Assembly (NCBI RefSeq): GCF_000204055.1
Contig: NW_006768882.1
Span: 19,939 to 83,938 of the forward strand
Reading direction: 5' to 3'
DNA: 64,000 nucleotides
DNA from: Melampsora larici-populina 98AG31
Taxonomy: Eukaryota > Basidiomycota > Pucciniomycetes > Pucciniales > Melampsoraceae
Program-made: the position numbers and the translations under genes
In this document: positions 42,420-54,655 of the stretch, one piece after another
Layout: each line of letters starts with the position of its first letter
Position numbering within the stretch: the first letter of the stretch is position 1
The notes under the pieces: model-generated
The model's database searches: none
What the model saw: only the letters and a program-made list of their open reading frames with translations
Told to the model about the DNA's origin: nothing

Positions 42420-44880
42420 ATGCCACCAAAAAGCACACAAAAGAGCTCCAGTCTTCAGGTTCCAGCTCAGTCATCAACTAGGACCCTCCGACCACCCAGC
42501 CCTGCTCGCAACGAGCCAGGGTTTGTAGTACCGCCCAAAGATTCCCGGACATCTATTACCCTATCCTCTTGCCCTGGTAGTGACAGTCATACAAGAGCTT
42601 CCACCCCTGAAGACGGATTGCCCGCTCCCCTTTTGATTCGACCTGCAACGCCTCGACCACCAGCTAACACCCAGAAGAAAGACACTCCAGGTAAATCAGC
42701 AGCTCAAACAAAGGCTAAGGCTAAGCCTAGTGCCAAAGGAAAGGTATGTGGATTGAATCTAAATATGTGATTGCATCTGATGACATGACTGATCAATTTC
42801 ACTTTGATTTTCAAGCTTCGTTCATCAACCAGCAAGAGGGCTAGATCACCATCAGGAAGTTCAGCAGGCGGCACTCCCCGATCTTCAAAGAGAACCAAAA
42901 ACAACATAAGTTACTCCTTTATACTCTTGATTAGTTCCTTGTTCTCATCAATTTCTTTTCTCGTTATCTTACATCATCATGTTGTTTAGGAATTTGAGGT
43001 ACCTGAAGGAGTCAACATGTCTCAAGACTCCGACATAAAGTTTCTTGGCACAACTGAACCAGGCTACAATCGTGTTTGGTCTGCTCGTGTGAAGGAACTT
43101 CTTGAATTCTTCAATGAACCCAAGGTAAGATTCTGTTATTTAACTTGTAACTTGTTTCTCTATGATCTTAACTTTGATCATATTGTTCAATCTATATCTT
43201 ATTTTCACCTTGCCCTTTTTGCATCTCTCTATCTTTGTTTCTAGGGGACTAATTACAAGTGTAGATGGTGCCACAATACTTACAAAGGTGGATCTACGTT
43301 GTATTGGAATTTATGGGGTCATCAAGATGGAAACAAGATTCGACCTTCATGCACAATGAGACACAAAGCTATCACTGCGGGTGTTGTTCTTCCTCCTTCA
43401 TATGCCAAACAACAGGAGGCTAAGAATAAGAAGAACTCAACTTTGACTTCTTATTTAAACGGACCAACTTTCACTGTAGAGTTGTTGAACATGATCTTGG
43501 TGATCTGGTTGGTTCAACATGCCCTTCCTTGGGCCTGATTCAAGGATCCATCAATCCGAGCTGCTTTTTACACCATCAATCGAGGTGCTGTTGTTTGTTC
43601 AAGAACGCGGGCATCCCAACAAGCAGTCTTACTTTACTCGGATTTACACAGCAAAGCTCTCAGCGCTGTCAGAGTAAGTGAAATTCTTTCCTTTTTGATC
43701 TTTTACTTTATTATTATACATTTCTCTGACTCATTGCTTTTGATCCATGTTGCAGAACAATAAAGGCAAGTTCTGTTTAATCCACAATGTCTGGACTACA
43801 AAGGGCAACAGGTTTGCCTCCATTGGCGCGGGTGCCAACTACATCAACAATGAATGGAATTACCGATCTACTCACCTTACTCTCAAATTGGTCGCATGGC
43901 GTCATTTTGGAGCACTGTTGGCCAGACCAATAGGAAGATTTTTGATTTGTCACAATCTTCACAAAAAGATAAGCATTTAATATTTTATCTTCTTTTTTGT
44001 TTTCTTCAACACGTACTTATTTTTGTTTGTAACTTACATGTTAGCTCAAACCACCAACAGTGGTGGTAACAACAGACCAATGGCGTCCGAAATGCAGACC
44101 ATGTTTGCAAGCGCCGATGACCCAGTTGTTTGGCATGCACCTTCACATAATGTTAGATGCTACACTCATAAGCTCAACCTCACGGTTGGCCATGGGCTTA
44201 AAGCACTTGGTCAGAAGGTAAGTACCCAAAAACCAACTATTCCACATGGATTTGCACTTCCGGTTCCGGTTCTCAAAGTGAATGGTGGCAATGATGCAAT
44301 CGAAATGGACAAATCCAAATCCAAGGAGGAAGATACTGATGGCTTACCGGACAAACTGGACGGGGTTGATGATGATGACGACGATGAGCAATGCCTTTCC
44401 ACTGCCGATGCTGCTGAGGAAGACGACTTGTTTGCACGTGCCCTCAAAAAGGTGAATAGTAACCCTCTTCCACTCTTAAAAATATATATTGTTGCTGATT
44501 ATGGTTTTATTCTTGCGCTCAATGTTGTAAACAATCAGGTTGATACCGTCAGTGGGCAGATTGCCAGTAGCGCTGCCAGGCGAAACAATTTCAAGTCACG
44601 TTTGACGTGTATGGGTTGCAAAGTACAGATGCTAAAACGGCCATGTAAAACACGCTGGAACAGCCATTATGAGAGCCAAAAGGTGGCTTGCGAGGCACAG
44701 GAAGTAAGTCCTTCTTTCCTTCTCTTTCATTCTCTTATTTTATTCTCTCAACATCTACTCTCTTGTTCTTTTGTTCATTTATTTACATCGTCTTTGGTTT
44801 TAGGTAATCAATTCTATGCTTGCCGCTGATCACAAAGCATTATTCTTTAAGGGTGTGACGATCTCGACTGCAGACTGGCA
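42420..44880 (+). pseudogene. hAT-type transposase with BED finger, truncated and interrupted
   Basis: The first exon (42420-42743) encodes a Ser/Pro/Lys-rich leader from MPPKSTQKSSS. Later exons give EPGYNRVWSARVKELLEFFN, then a BED-type finger (NYKCRWCHNTYKGG ... WGHQDGNK), QQEAKNKKNSTLTSYLNG, CLIHNVWTTKGNRFASIGAG, LTLKLVAWRH, HNVRCYTHKLNLTVGHGLKA, an Asp/Glu-rich stretch and KRPCKTRWNSHYES. This order is that of hAT transposases of rust fungi. A TGA at 43536-43538 interrupts the frame and one 5' junction cannot be joined in phase. The C-terminal dimerisation block seen in the first hAT gene is absent, so this copy is dead. Confidence 0.75.
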
Positions 44881-46668
44881 TGCAGTGGAGGGTTAGGGGA
44901 AGATCAAGGACGGTTGACAAAGATTGATGATGATGAAAGAGTTTTTGGAAAAGAGCAAGACGGGAAGCAGGTACTTTGAAGCTCTTGAGACAGATGGTAG
45001 AATGTCTCTGGTTGGAGGTGTTGATACCTGTGAGACCAAGCTTGTAGCTAGTTGGCCAACATGTGGTTTTTGGCTGTGGTAGAATCTAACATTGTTGTTT
45101 GAATTGTACAGTTTCAGAAATGTATTTTATGATTTTTGGTGTTTGGTTTTTGATTTTTGGTATTTTGGTTTTTTGGTTTTTGGTGTTGCTGGTACTTTTT
45201 GTCAAAAGGTGACAATGCAATGAAAACGATGTCAACCACTGGAAATTTGGGCAAAAAGGGGTTCTGCCATGATTTTTACTCCAGTACAGGGGACTTATCC
45301 CTGTATTTGAGTATTTTCTATAGTTTTGTCCTTGATTTTTGAATTTTGCACCCAGGAATTGTGATTTTTGATTTTTGAAATTTTGCATTGTCACTTTGGA
45401 ACGTCTCACATTCCGTAGATACCCAAAGAATTAATTTTTTATTCTTTCTATAGTGTTTATTTGTCCAATCTTTTGTTTGTTTGTTGTTGTGAGGCAAAAG
45501 TAATTATATTTTGAAACAGTGTAATAGGTTGTTAAGTGTCAGTGATCAATTGTTTGCTTTGCAAATTTATCAAATCTTAAATTGCAAGCATTCACTCTAG
45601 AATCAATGCTGCTGACCAGTTCATGTGTACAGATGGTAAAATTTTTGGTATGTACTAGGAGACTGTGACAGTCCAATGACAATATATGGGTCAAAACACA
45701 GTACATATATGCAATGAAGCGGAGAGGTACCCTAGGTCTTACAATTCATGGCCACAAGCACAGCATGACAAAAATCATGCTCACTACATTTTGACCATGC
45801 AGGCACTCCAAAAAAGACAAACAAAATCAAGAAAAAAATTGGTTTGCTTGATCAAAAGACACTGGCTTCATTGGTTTAATGCTGGAAATGTTTTGAAAGG
45901 AAGGCAAATATAAGGGGAAGAGGAACAATGCTTAAATAATCTGTGTGTGCATGTGGCACAGTGTGACATAAGTAAGAAGCCTAGGCTATCCAACATCCCA
46001 AACTATGTGGCAGCTGAGTGGCTGAAGAGTTGAAGGGTGAATTCACGCAACAGTATGATTGATGTTGAAGTGGGTTCAAGTACATAGTGATTTGAGTCAA
46101 TGGGTGCTGTGATGAAAGTTTGAGAGGATGTGGTCAGTGTGGTCAGATTGATGGGTCAGAGAGTACTTTGGATGTCACCAGGTGAGACATCCATGCTCCC
46201 ACAATCACGCAAGGAGATTGGTTGGTCAAGATGAAAGGACAACTGGTTTTTCAGCCTAACATTAAGTTACCAGTGTGAGAATGTGGTTGTAATTTTACAC
46301 AACCCACCTTCAATGTAAGACCATTCATTGGTTTGAGGAGGTTTATCAGGGTTATCAGAGTGTTCCCAGGAAATTCCCCAATTCTTTGGTTTACCACCGG
46401 AAAGTTCATTTGCTGTGTGGTCTCGACTCTCTGCTGCAGGCACCAGTGAGTGTTTCAGGTGGTGGTCCACAAACCAGGGTCTTGGATGACTTCAACGGCT
46501 GTCAACCTTGGACAGTCCAAGACAGATCTAATCTGGATTCCAATCCTTTCACAGGTGATTGTTACATATGTATGTCAGGGTAGGCCCTTGCACTGTCCCC
46601 AGAGTTAAACCCATGTGGGAAGGGGAGGGGAAGGGGTCAAGGAGGGTTAGGGTGAAATTAGGGGAGTG
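44881..46668. other. Non-coding stretch with T/G-rich low-complexity tract
   Basis: No gene supported. At about 45119-45190 the sequence is a T/G low-complexity run of TTTTTGGT units; a weaker one follows at 45340-45385. The rest has no recognisable terminal repeats. Confidence 0.5.
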
Positions 46669-47272
46669 CCTCAGCTTGACAAAGCCCTCTCTTCACAGCC
46701 GTGTCTGCGCCCTCACAGAGGGGCCTAGGACTAATCATGGATTTTGGGCATGAGCACTACAAGGATTAAGTGTTCTCAAGTAGTTTTTTGCATCTTTATG
46801 CTTCCTTCACAAGCAAGCCTCACTGGACTCCACAGGCAAAGTTCAAAAAAACTTTCTACGTGATCCCGTAGCCTAACATGATAAGCAATCTGAGTAATGT
46901 GGCCAAAAAGTTGTGTGAAAATTCTTCCAACACACCTGTATTGTTGATTCAAAAATTAGGTATGCTGTGGAAACACGCTGTACGCCCCCTACAAGTGGGA
47001 CATAAGGCTTGAAAACATGCCTCAAGAACAACATGATGAAGTGGTCTTTACCTCTGGATAACAAAAGATGTGCATGTAGAAAATTATTATGAACAACTTT
47101 GCCTGCGGAGTAAAGTGAGGCTTGCTTGTGAGGGAAGCGTAGAAATGCAAAGAACTACTTAATAAGGCCACTTAATTCTTGTAGTGCTCACACCAAAAAT
47201 CCACAATTATTCCTAAGCCACTCTGTGAGGGCACAGACAAGGCCGTGCAGAGAGAGCTTTGTTAAGCTAAGG
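46669..47272. mobile_element. Foldback structure with arms of about 175 bp
   Basis: The arm 46669-46843 and the arm 47095-47272 are inverted copies at about 80% identity by eye; for example CACAAGCAAGCCTCACT and CCCTCACAGAG occur in both. A spacer of about 250 bp separates them. No gene is inside. Long arms suggest a foldback element or two inverted copies of a repeat; no target duplication was recognised. Confidence 0.65.
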
Positions 47273-47528
47273 AGTGCCAGTGAATCCGGGGAGTCAATGC
47301 TGCAGTAAGCCAATGGTAAGGTGAGGCACAAGGTTAGCATGGATTCCAAGTTGTGAGAGTGACAAGCGGTCCAGCTCCTTCACCACTGGCACAAGTTGGA
47401 GTAAGACTACTAACATGTTGCAGGTACATATATCCTAGTGAAAGATCTGCACAAAACTATACACGCACACAACATTAAACACAAACAACATGAACAAATC
47501 TAAGTAAGAATACAAGAATAGGACAATA
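47273..47528. other. Spacer, no feature
   Basis: Nothing recognisable between the foldback structure and the MITE. Confidence 0.4.
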
Positions 47529-47731
47529 GGGGGTTTCAAGTTGAATATTTTTACGCATTTTTACGCTACAACAACTTGCCCGTTGTTGTAAACTATGCGT
47601 AAAAGTTTAAAGCGGGACACCTTTTTAGGTATCCCGATTTAAAAATACACTGGTTTTACGCATAATTTTTTTTCAAAAAACTTGCCCGAATTTTTAAAAA
47701 ATACACAAAAAAAATCCAAACTTGAAACCCC
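47529..47731. mobile_element. 203-bp MITE with TA duplication
   Basis: Ends GGGGGTTTCAAGTT and its complement; TA at 47527-47528 and 47732-47733. The interior has further short inverted repeats (TTTTACGCATA and its complement). Ends resemble those of the MITE at 38418, so the two are probably related families. Confidence 0.8.
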
Positions 47732-48259
47732 TATTTTCTGAGGATCTGGGGATACAGTCCCCAGTACCAACATATGTGTTCATTCTATGGTGTGCCAATG
47801 GGGGGAGCATCACAAACTTACTAAGTCCCAAGCCGGACCTGACCATGTGTAACTACAAAGTGGCAGCCATCTAGTGCCACTGGGGCTCCTTCTTTGGAAC
47901 CGGGGACACTGATCTTGTGCTTTGAAATCTGGATATAGGACGCCTCAAGGTTGAGGCTGGTGCCCAACTGGAAACAACCATATAACACCATCCGAAGAAC
48001 AAAAGGTTCACCACCACTCCAGGAGAAATAACTCGGAGAAACTCATAACATCTGACCCAATCATGCAATGTTTGATCAAATGGGGCATAAGCACATCTTC
48101 CTTTATCTCCAGGCTGAAGACAAGGGGTTCACAAGGTCAAGAAGTGGGTATCACACAGGATATAGGGACAACATCGGGTGGTACAAATAACTCATTAAAA
48201 AACCCAAAGAAACTCGAGACGTCCAGACTGCATTCGGTAATAAATAATATAGTTCACAA
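47732..48259. other. Spacer, no feature
   Basis: No coding region or repeat supported; it lies beyond the 3' end of the membrane-protein gene. Confidence 0.4.
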
Positions 48260-50690
48260 AGTTCAAAAGCACGGACTATCCGACATTTGTATTATCTCGA
48301 TCTCCTCGCGAGTCACCATAGTGGAGCGCACAACACTTATATCATCGGTAGGCTTGCGCCGAGTTGCCTGCTTGTGAACGCTAGCATTATCTTCTGTTTT
48401 CTGTGAATCTATTGATTGTGCTTCGCAAAGACCAGGGAAGTTGACAGTTTCCAATTCGGTCTCATTATCCCAAAATGCTGTGGTATCCCATCCCAAAATG
48501 TGGGAAGTCATTTGCGGAAGGGCTTGATCCTCAAATGCTAGGGGCACTTGTTGAAATTTTGATTCATCTGATCGCTCTGTCAGGATTCGCCACTGTGAGT
48601 TTACCAGCCAAAAATTGTCATGATGTCAGCTGGTCTATTCGGACTCGAGATGGATATATAATTCCGTCTTACTGATTGGACCAGAAGCGCTGGTGTCATG
48701 AAGACACCCGGAAGCTGGGTGACAATGGCTGAGGCAATTCTCCAGTTTAGCCTATCAAGAAGGAATGCATACATATGAGGTCACTGCCACATGCACAACG
48801 TGATATATGTCCTCGATCCACTCACTTGACGAGATTTTTTGCAGTATACATCTGAAAGACCGCCTCAAAGAGTTGAGAGATTATGCTTAGGGTAACAAGA
48901 CTAGAAGACCTGCACAGAAACTCTAGATAATTTGATAAGCAGAGCCGTCTAATAGAAGAACCTCGTTGAATATCGATGTGAACAATCTGAATCCCAAGAG
49001 AATAACTTACTGAACTCTGCCTCTAACTCTTGCCAGATAGGGGAAGACAATCGAGCATCTACAACCATAGTATCTAACTCGCGTTTACACAGAATTTGGT
49101 TGAGCATACGTAGCAGTAACTGAACTGTGAAGAGATAGAACTTTGAAAGTTTGCCTCAGTCTCTTTCTTACCATTGAATGAGACAAGCCCAGCATGCAGC
49201 TCCCAAGATCGAGTCTGTGAAAAAAGAGGTACTCACAACTGCGAGTGCAACTGCCAAAGCTATCCAGGTGATACACCACCCGTTGATTATCATACTAGTT
49301 TCTGACACTATTTGAACTGAAATGCTTAGCTCGTGCGAGAGATCGCTCCAAGAGATTTGTGCGGTGCCATTTATCTCCCAAGAAACGGCCGCTCGCCTCA
49401 GCAAGTCGAGGATCCGGATAACAGTTATCTCTGCTTCATGGCAGTTCCTTGCGATACAGATTGTCCAGTAAGCATTCAAAGCGATGGTGATGTTCAACCA
49501 TGACATCCACGTGAAGTTATAGACAGCTGGAGTAAGCATTCGAGGGAACCGGCTATTCTTGATTTCTGTTACGTCGCAGAGACTGAATGCGTTGTAGAAC
49601 CGGAAGGGACGCCGTTTGAAAAATTCAAAGTTCATGGATGTTCAAATGTGCTTCAGTGAGCAAAAGCAAGTTCGAGGACTGGGTAGGTAAAAGAAGGAAT
49701 GACAAACCAAGCATAACACAAAGACCAGGCATTTAACATAATTCCCAAATAGGACCTAAAAGGATTTTTTCGCAGCTTGTGAGCAGATATCGAACGCTCT
49801 CGATTGTGATTGAAACCTACGGGAGCCACCTGAGGGTTTTGTGATGAAGAATTGCACTATCGCGATCAGTAAGGATGCTTAAACATGATCACTGCCTCAA
49901 AAAAACTACACCCACGCCAAACCGTACCTAGAAGGAAATCATCGGGGAGTCAGTCAGTCACGGGGAAGAATGAAGTCGTGGAATACAATCTCTTCACTAT
50001 TTTGGCTGATATAAGAGCTTACCACAGAATGAGGTACCAACCTATGCTCCCAGGGCGTATTCCTACGTGTTTATAAATCTTTACAGATTAACCGCAATAA
50101 GCAAATACCACATGCGGGGGAGGCTCAAAAGACTTTGACCCTCACGTTGTAGTTTTCACACGCCGCCAACAAGTACAAAATGCTAGAAAAAAGCTCCGAC
50201 ACAGCAATGACCATTGAGCGATTGGGGACCACGTAACGAGTGCCTCTTCCTGTTCAAGATATATCAGAAAGCGCGACTAAAACTGATATCCAGCATTATC
50301 AAAAGATTCTTCGGGCAGGACTCACCCAGTTGCGGGATCCTTCGAAATAGAAACCAGTGTTTCTTCCGGCTCTCAGGGCCCTTACATAGCGGTATCACCA
50401 TGATTGCTGCGCAGATGAGTATGAGGATACCTCTCGTGATGGCAAACAAGATCAAGATGGCTAAAGCCCAGGAAGGGAATTGGGGGTTGATGAGTTTCTC
50501 CTGTTTTACATTGATTGTGGTTGAGAACAGATGAAGAGGAGCTCATTAATTTTCAGCACAAAGATTTGTGTCACACTAGTCTGGCCTGGAAACACCAACT
50601 GACAATTGTATTGATTTGCGCCCTAAACGGGTTCGCGTCCAGTGGGGTACCAGTATTTGCCGAGTTTGGACGACTAGAGGACTGCTCCAT
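48260..50690 (-). pseudogene. Multi-membrane-span protein gene, decayed
   Basis: From ATG 50690 (MEQSSSRPNSANTGTPLDAN) the minus strand gives a polar leader. Intron 50501-50576 joins it in phase to FPSWALAILILFAITRGILI, then LICAAIMVIPLCKG, a membrane span, and ESRKKHWFLF. Further hydrophobic segments follow (YNFTWMSWLNITIALNAYWT; INGWCITWIALAVALAVVST). A cytoplasmic-type tail appears at 48263-48547 (STMVTREEIEIIQ). The layout suits a polytopic plasma-membrane protein of unknown function. Between the clear exons (about 49640-50030) the reading frame shows several stops that I could not remove by splicing, so the gene is probably broken. No family name is justified. Confidence 0.45.
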
Positions 50691-52477
50691 GTCATTCCCC
50701 TGAGACCTTGGGTTGTGGAGAGGCTGGTCGACACTGAGTGCTGTGTAGGATGCAGATAAATTCAACTCAGCAACTTGCTAGGGCGTGATAGGGTGTGCTC
50801 TGTCAAGACGAAATGAAATGTAAAAGTCTCTCACAAGGGACCAAGAGGACCACAACGTACGAGCAATCAGGTGCAATCGCGTTTCGGATGCCGAACGTAT
50901 GTGAGTTTGAGAGCTTGACGAGATCGTGAAGCTTGCTTGGCTCTCCGAAGAGCTTTCGCGATTTCAACTCAAAGTCAAACGCGCCTCTCGATATGTAGCT
51001 CACCTCTCGAGTCTTGCTGAATCTTGTTGAATGACCATGACTTCAATTAGCTTCAATTGAGTCGGTTTGGTATGTAAAATAGCTTCGACCTCCGACAGCC
51101 TCCGACGCTTGGAACTGATGTTTATTTATATGTTTGGTAGTACATATATACATACTTCCCTGTCCTGGGCTTGATTCGCCTCGAACGCTCGCTCACGTCT
51201 TCCTTTACTTTGACAATCAGATTTCAAAACGAGTTCTTTCACTGTCTTCCACTGGTGCTAACGTCCCTGTTGCTTCCCTTCAAGCTCACCAAGACGAATT
51301 GATCGGCGAGTCACGGAGAACGCAGAGAACCTCTGGAGTCTGAACAAACAACATCTCAGCTTTGGGCAAAAAACCACCGGTCTCTATGCCAGATTTACTC
51401 ACGTAGTTTGACAGATTTACGACATGGTGTTGTCATTAGATGCCATGATCGGTGATCGAGAGCCATGATCGGTGATCGAGAGGATCCAACAGCTTTCAAC
51501 AAGCCTGGGAAAAGTCCCGCAATATCGCATGCTGTAACCAAGCTCGAGTCGAGTGAGAGAATTTGAAGGGTTGCGCAAGTTGAGAGCGGCTGCACCCGGG
51601 GCCCGGTAAAAGTCACCCTAAGTCACCGCACTCAGGTGGTGGGCGCGGATTTGACAGAGAGAGGCGCCCCGGGCGCAGGATCGCTGTCTGGGGCGCGCCT
51701 AAGTGGCAGGGGACGTGTGGGTGCGCCTTTGAAGCAAAAAAAAAACATTAAAAACATGAAAAAATCTTCTCAAACAGCAATCAAGGCTGTGATGGAGCTC
51801 AAACACAACTGGTAATGTGAGAAAAGCTGTTTCAAGTCAGGATGACAACACTTTCAAGATAACAATCACAGAATTTTTTTGTTCAAGAACTATTTTAAGG
51901 GTCTTGCAACTCAGGTGAGCAATCAATAGCAGAAATATGCCCAGTGGGGCTCATCTGTAGGGCTTTCTCCGGCTTGAAAGTTAGACAAACCAAAATGACA
52001 ACATAATAAGTTTCCGCTAGCTCAAGGTTAGGCCCAAGAAGACCTTCTACGCTTCAGGTTATCCAAGTCTTGCATATGGGTGTGCCACCCCTTGTTTTTT
52101 AAAATATTTGGTGTGCCTTTTGATGCACCAAATACACTGCACCCAGCACCTGACACCACCCAAATTTTCAAGACATTTCAGAAACATCCCATTTTCAATT
52201 CGTTTGAGATGTTTCAGAGCCGTTTTCCCAAACACTGGCTGATGGACAGTGGGAATTGTGGGAATGGAAATGGGGTGTACAAGCCTGTACTGACCACCAT
52301 GTGTCAATTCAGATCTGTTCAGATCTGGAGGAATAAGCTGAGCAGTAAGTATTGTACATATAGTGGCAAAGAGACGGGTTAAGTTTGATACAGCGGCTAG
52401 TGTCAGAGCCTTTGAGATTCAATCAGAAATCACTGTTTTTCAAATTCAATGTTCTTGCTTAAAGTTTAACATTTTAA
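50691..52477. other. Gene-poor stretch with small repeats
   Basis: No gene supported. A 20-bp unit, GCCATGATCGGTGATCGAGA, is repeated twice at about 51443-51482. A GC-rich block with GGCGCCCCGGGCGC lies near 51660. At about 52390-52470 the sequence is an inverted partner of 57410-57510 on the other side of the Harbinger element. Confidence 0.5.
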
Positions 52478-52776
52478 GGGCCCGTTTGGCTGGTTTTTGA
52501 AAAATCAAATTTTGGCTTTTTCGGTTACCAAACAGTTGACCAATAAGGACAACAAAAGATCAAAAAGATCGTCGTTGACCTTTTGATCACCGGTTGACTG
52601 TTTGATAACAATGAAATGAAAAGTCTTTTTCAATCAAAACTTGACCAATTGAACCTTGAAAATCAATCAGTTTGTTTTTGTTTTTGTTTTCCCATCCATC
52701 CATCCATTTCGGTCATCAACAACCAAGATCATTGTTCCTTTTGTTTTTAAACACTTCACATCAAGTAATTTAAATC

Positions 52777-54090
52777 ATGGAGCATCGTCCTTGCTCTTCC
52801 CTTCAGTCTCTCACACCTGAAAAGTGTGTTAAAAATAAAAAGTTGCTCAAGCTGCAATTTCTCAAACAGCTCGTTGCTGTTCAACAGCCACAATTTCAAA
52901 ACTTTTGCTACTTTAGCACGGGTGTGCAGGCCTGTGCAGCTCAAATCCTGCCTCATCTCACCAAAGCTCCGCGTCTTACGTCCATCCTCAGCGGTCAGGC
53001 TTGGATTGATGAGCTTATTGCTAGTCCAAATAACTCGGTTTTCTATGATAACCTTGGAATGGACAAATATGTTTTTTTGAACTACGTTCAGTACTTTAAG
53101 AAACTGGGATTTTATATGACTCCCGTTGGATCACCGGAACTGAGAAGTTGGCTATCCTTATCTATACTGTCATAACTGACCTGTCTAATTGTTAACTCCA
53201 AAACCGTTTTCAAAGATCGGCCAATACTATTTCTAAGTAATTCATCTATCTTTTATTTTTTGCTTTTTTTTGCTTTTTTTCGAATTTTCTCATCACTATT
53301 TCCTTTGGCTAGGACAATCAATCACCTTATTAAATGAATTCCAACAAAGGAGATTTACTCAGCAAATATATTCCTTTGGAGCTGAAGGAAGTATGGCCGA
53401 CGGTGCTCTTTGGACTTTGGCTCAAAGTCGTGATCTTACTATCCCCGCTGGAAAATATTATCTCGGTGATGCTGTCTTTGCTCTCATTGAAGATTGTATT
53501 GTTCCTTTTCAAAAAGTCCGTTATCATTTGCAAGAGTGGGAAAAGAAAGGTTTCAAGTGAGATTTCTTCTTCTTCCATCATTTTCATACTTTTCTCTGTC
53601 TTTCTTCTTCTCACCACTCCTATCCTTCCATATTAGACCAATGAATAAAGAAGAACTATTCAATCTTTGACATGCTAGCGCACATAACATTGTTGAGTGT
53701 ATCTTTGGAGTTTGCAAGAAGCGCTTTAAGCTCATGGCTCACGGGTGTGAATACACCATCAAGATTCAAATTTCAATGGTCACTGTTATGTGCTTCATTC
53801 ACAACTTCATTTGTGTTGAAGATCCAAAAGGTTCAGCTGAAGAATTCCCTCAATTCAGAGAAGGATTCATTCCGACCCTCAAGATACTACGTAAGCGCCT
53901 ACTCAAGAACAATCTGGCTATCTTCAAGAATTTGGTAGTACTGCTGAAGGTAATAGCTATGCTAAAAACCTCAGAGATCAAATTGCAGAAGACATGTGGA
54001 GGGATTACTTAGTAGAGACTGAAAGAAGAAAAAAAGTCAATCGAGCTAAACAAAGACATGGACTACCTTTCATGTATCCTGGTATTTGAA
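52777..54090 (+). pseudogene. Harbinger transposase, internally deleted and frameshifted
   Basis: ATG 52777 begins MEHRPCSSLQSLTPEKC; a frameshift near 53145 moves the conserved TEKLAILIYTVITDLSN into another frame. NRFQRSANTISK follows. The next block (GAEGSMADGALWTLAQ, GKYYLGDAVFALIEDCIVPF) holds the second catalytic Asp, and HNIVECIFGVCKKRFKLM the Glu. The roughly 90 residues that normally lie between, with the first catalytic Asp (IDGTH), are missing. TGA at 53668-53670 replaces an Arg usual in FNLRHA. The element cannot move on its own. Confidence 0.85.
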
Positions 54091-54655
54091 GTGTATTTAT
54101 CTTACTTATGTTTATTATCTCACAACTCTCATCATAGCAGTTTTATCTTATACATGTATCATGTATTGCAAGTCTCAATCAATCAATTACATTTGACATG
54201 TGTTGCAAGTCATTTCTATTTTTACATTTATTAATCAAATCTTTTGTTTGGATTTGTTCAATAAAAGTTCCTCTCATATTATAATCATTTCATCACAAGA
54301 CTTGTATTGTTTAACATTGCAATCACTAAATAGTCAGACAGTCACTACTACATTTGTATCAGCATGTATATATACAAATGTAGTTGATAATATTTTATTT
54401 AAAAGGTTTAATTGATTTTATTTCAAAATACAGCTACTATTTTTTTGTTAAAAAGGTTTGATTGATTTTATTCAAGACACACAGCTACAAGTTTTAATTG
54501 ATTTTATTTGAGATTACACAGCTACTATAATTCCATTCAAATTTGTTGACAAAACTTTGATATTTTAATATTAATCTTGAAGGTAATTGATAGATAGAGA
54601 AATGTTAAATAGTCACAATTAGTCAGTAGATATTGGATGAATGATCAGAAATGAA
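54091..54655. other. AT-rich spacer between the convergent Harbinger genes
   Basis: Contains three repeats of GTTTGATTGATTTTATT-type sequence near 54405-54510. No coding region. Confidence 0.5.

Noticed and set aside
45119..45409. T/G-rich tract as a coding or structural RNA region
   Set aside because: Simple low-complexity sequence; the frames are by-products of missing stop codons.
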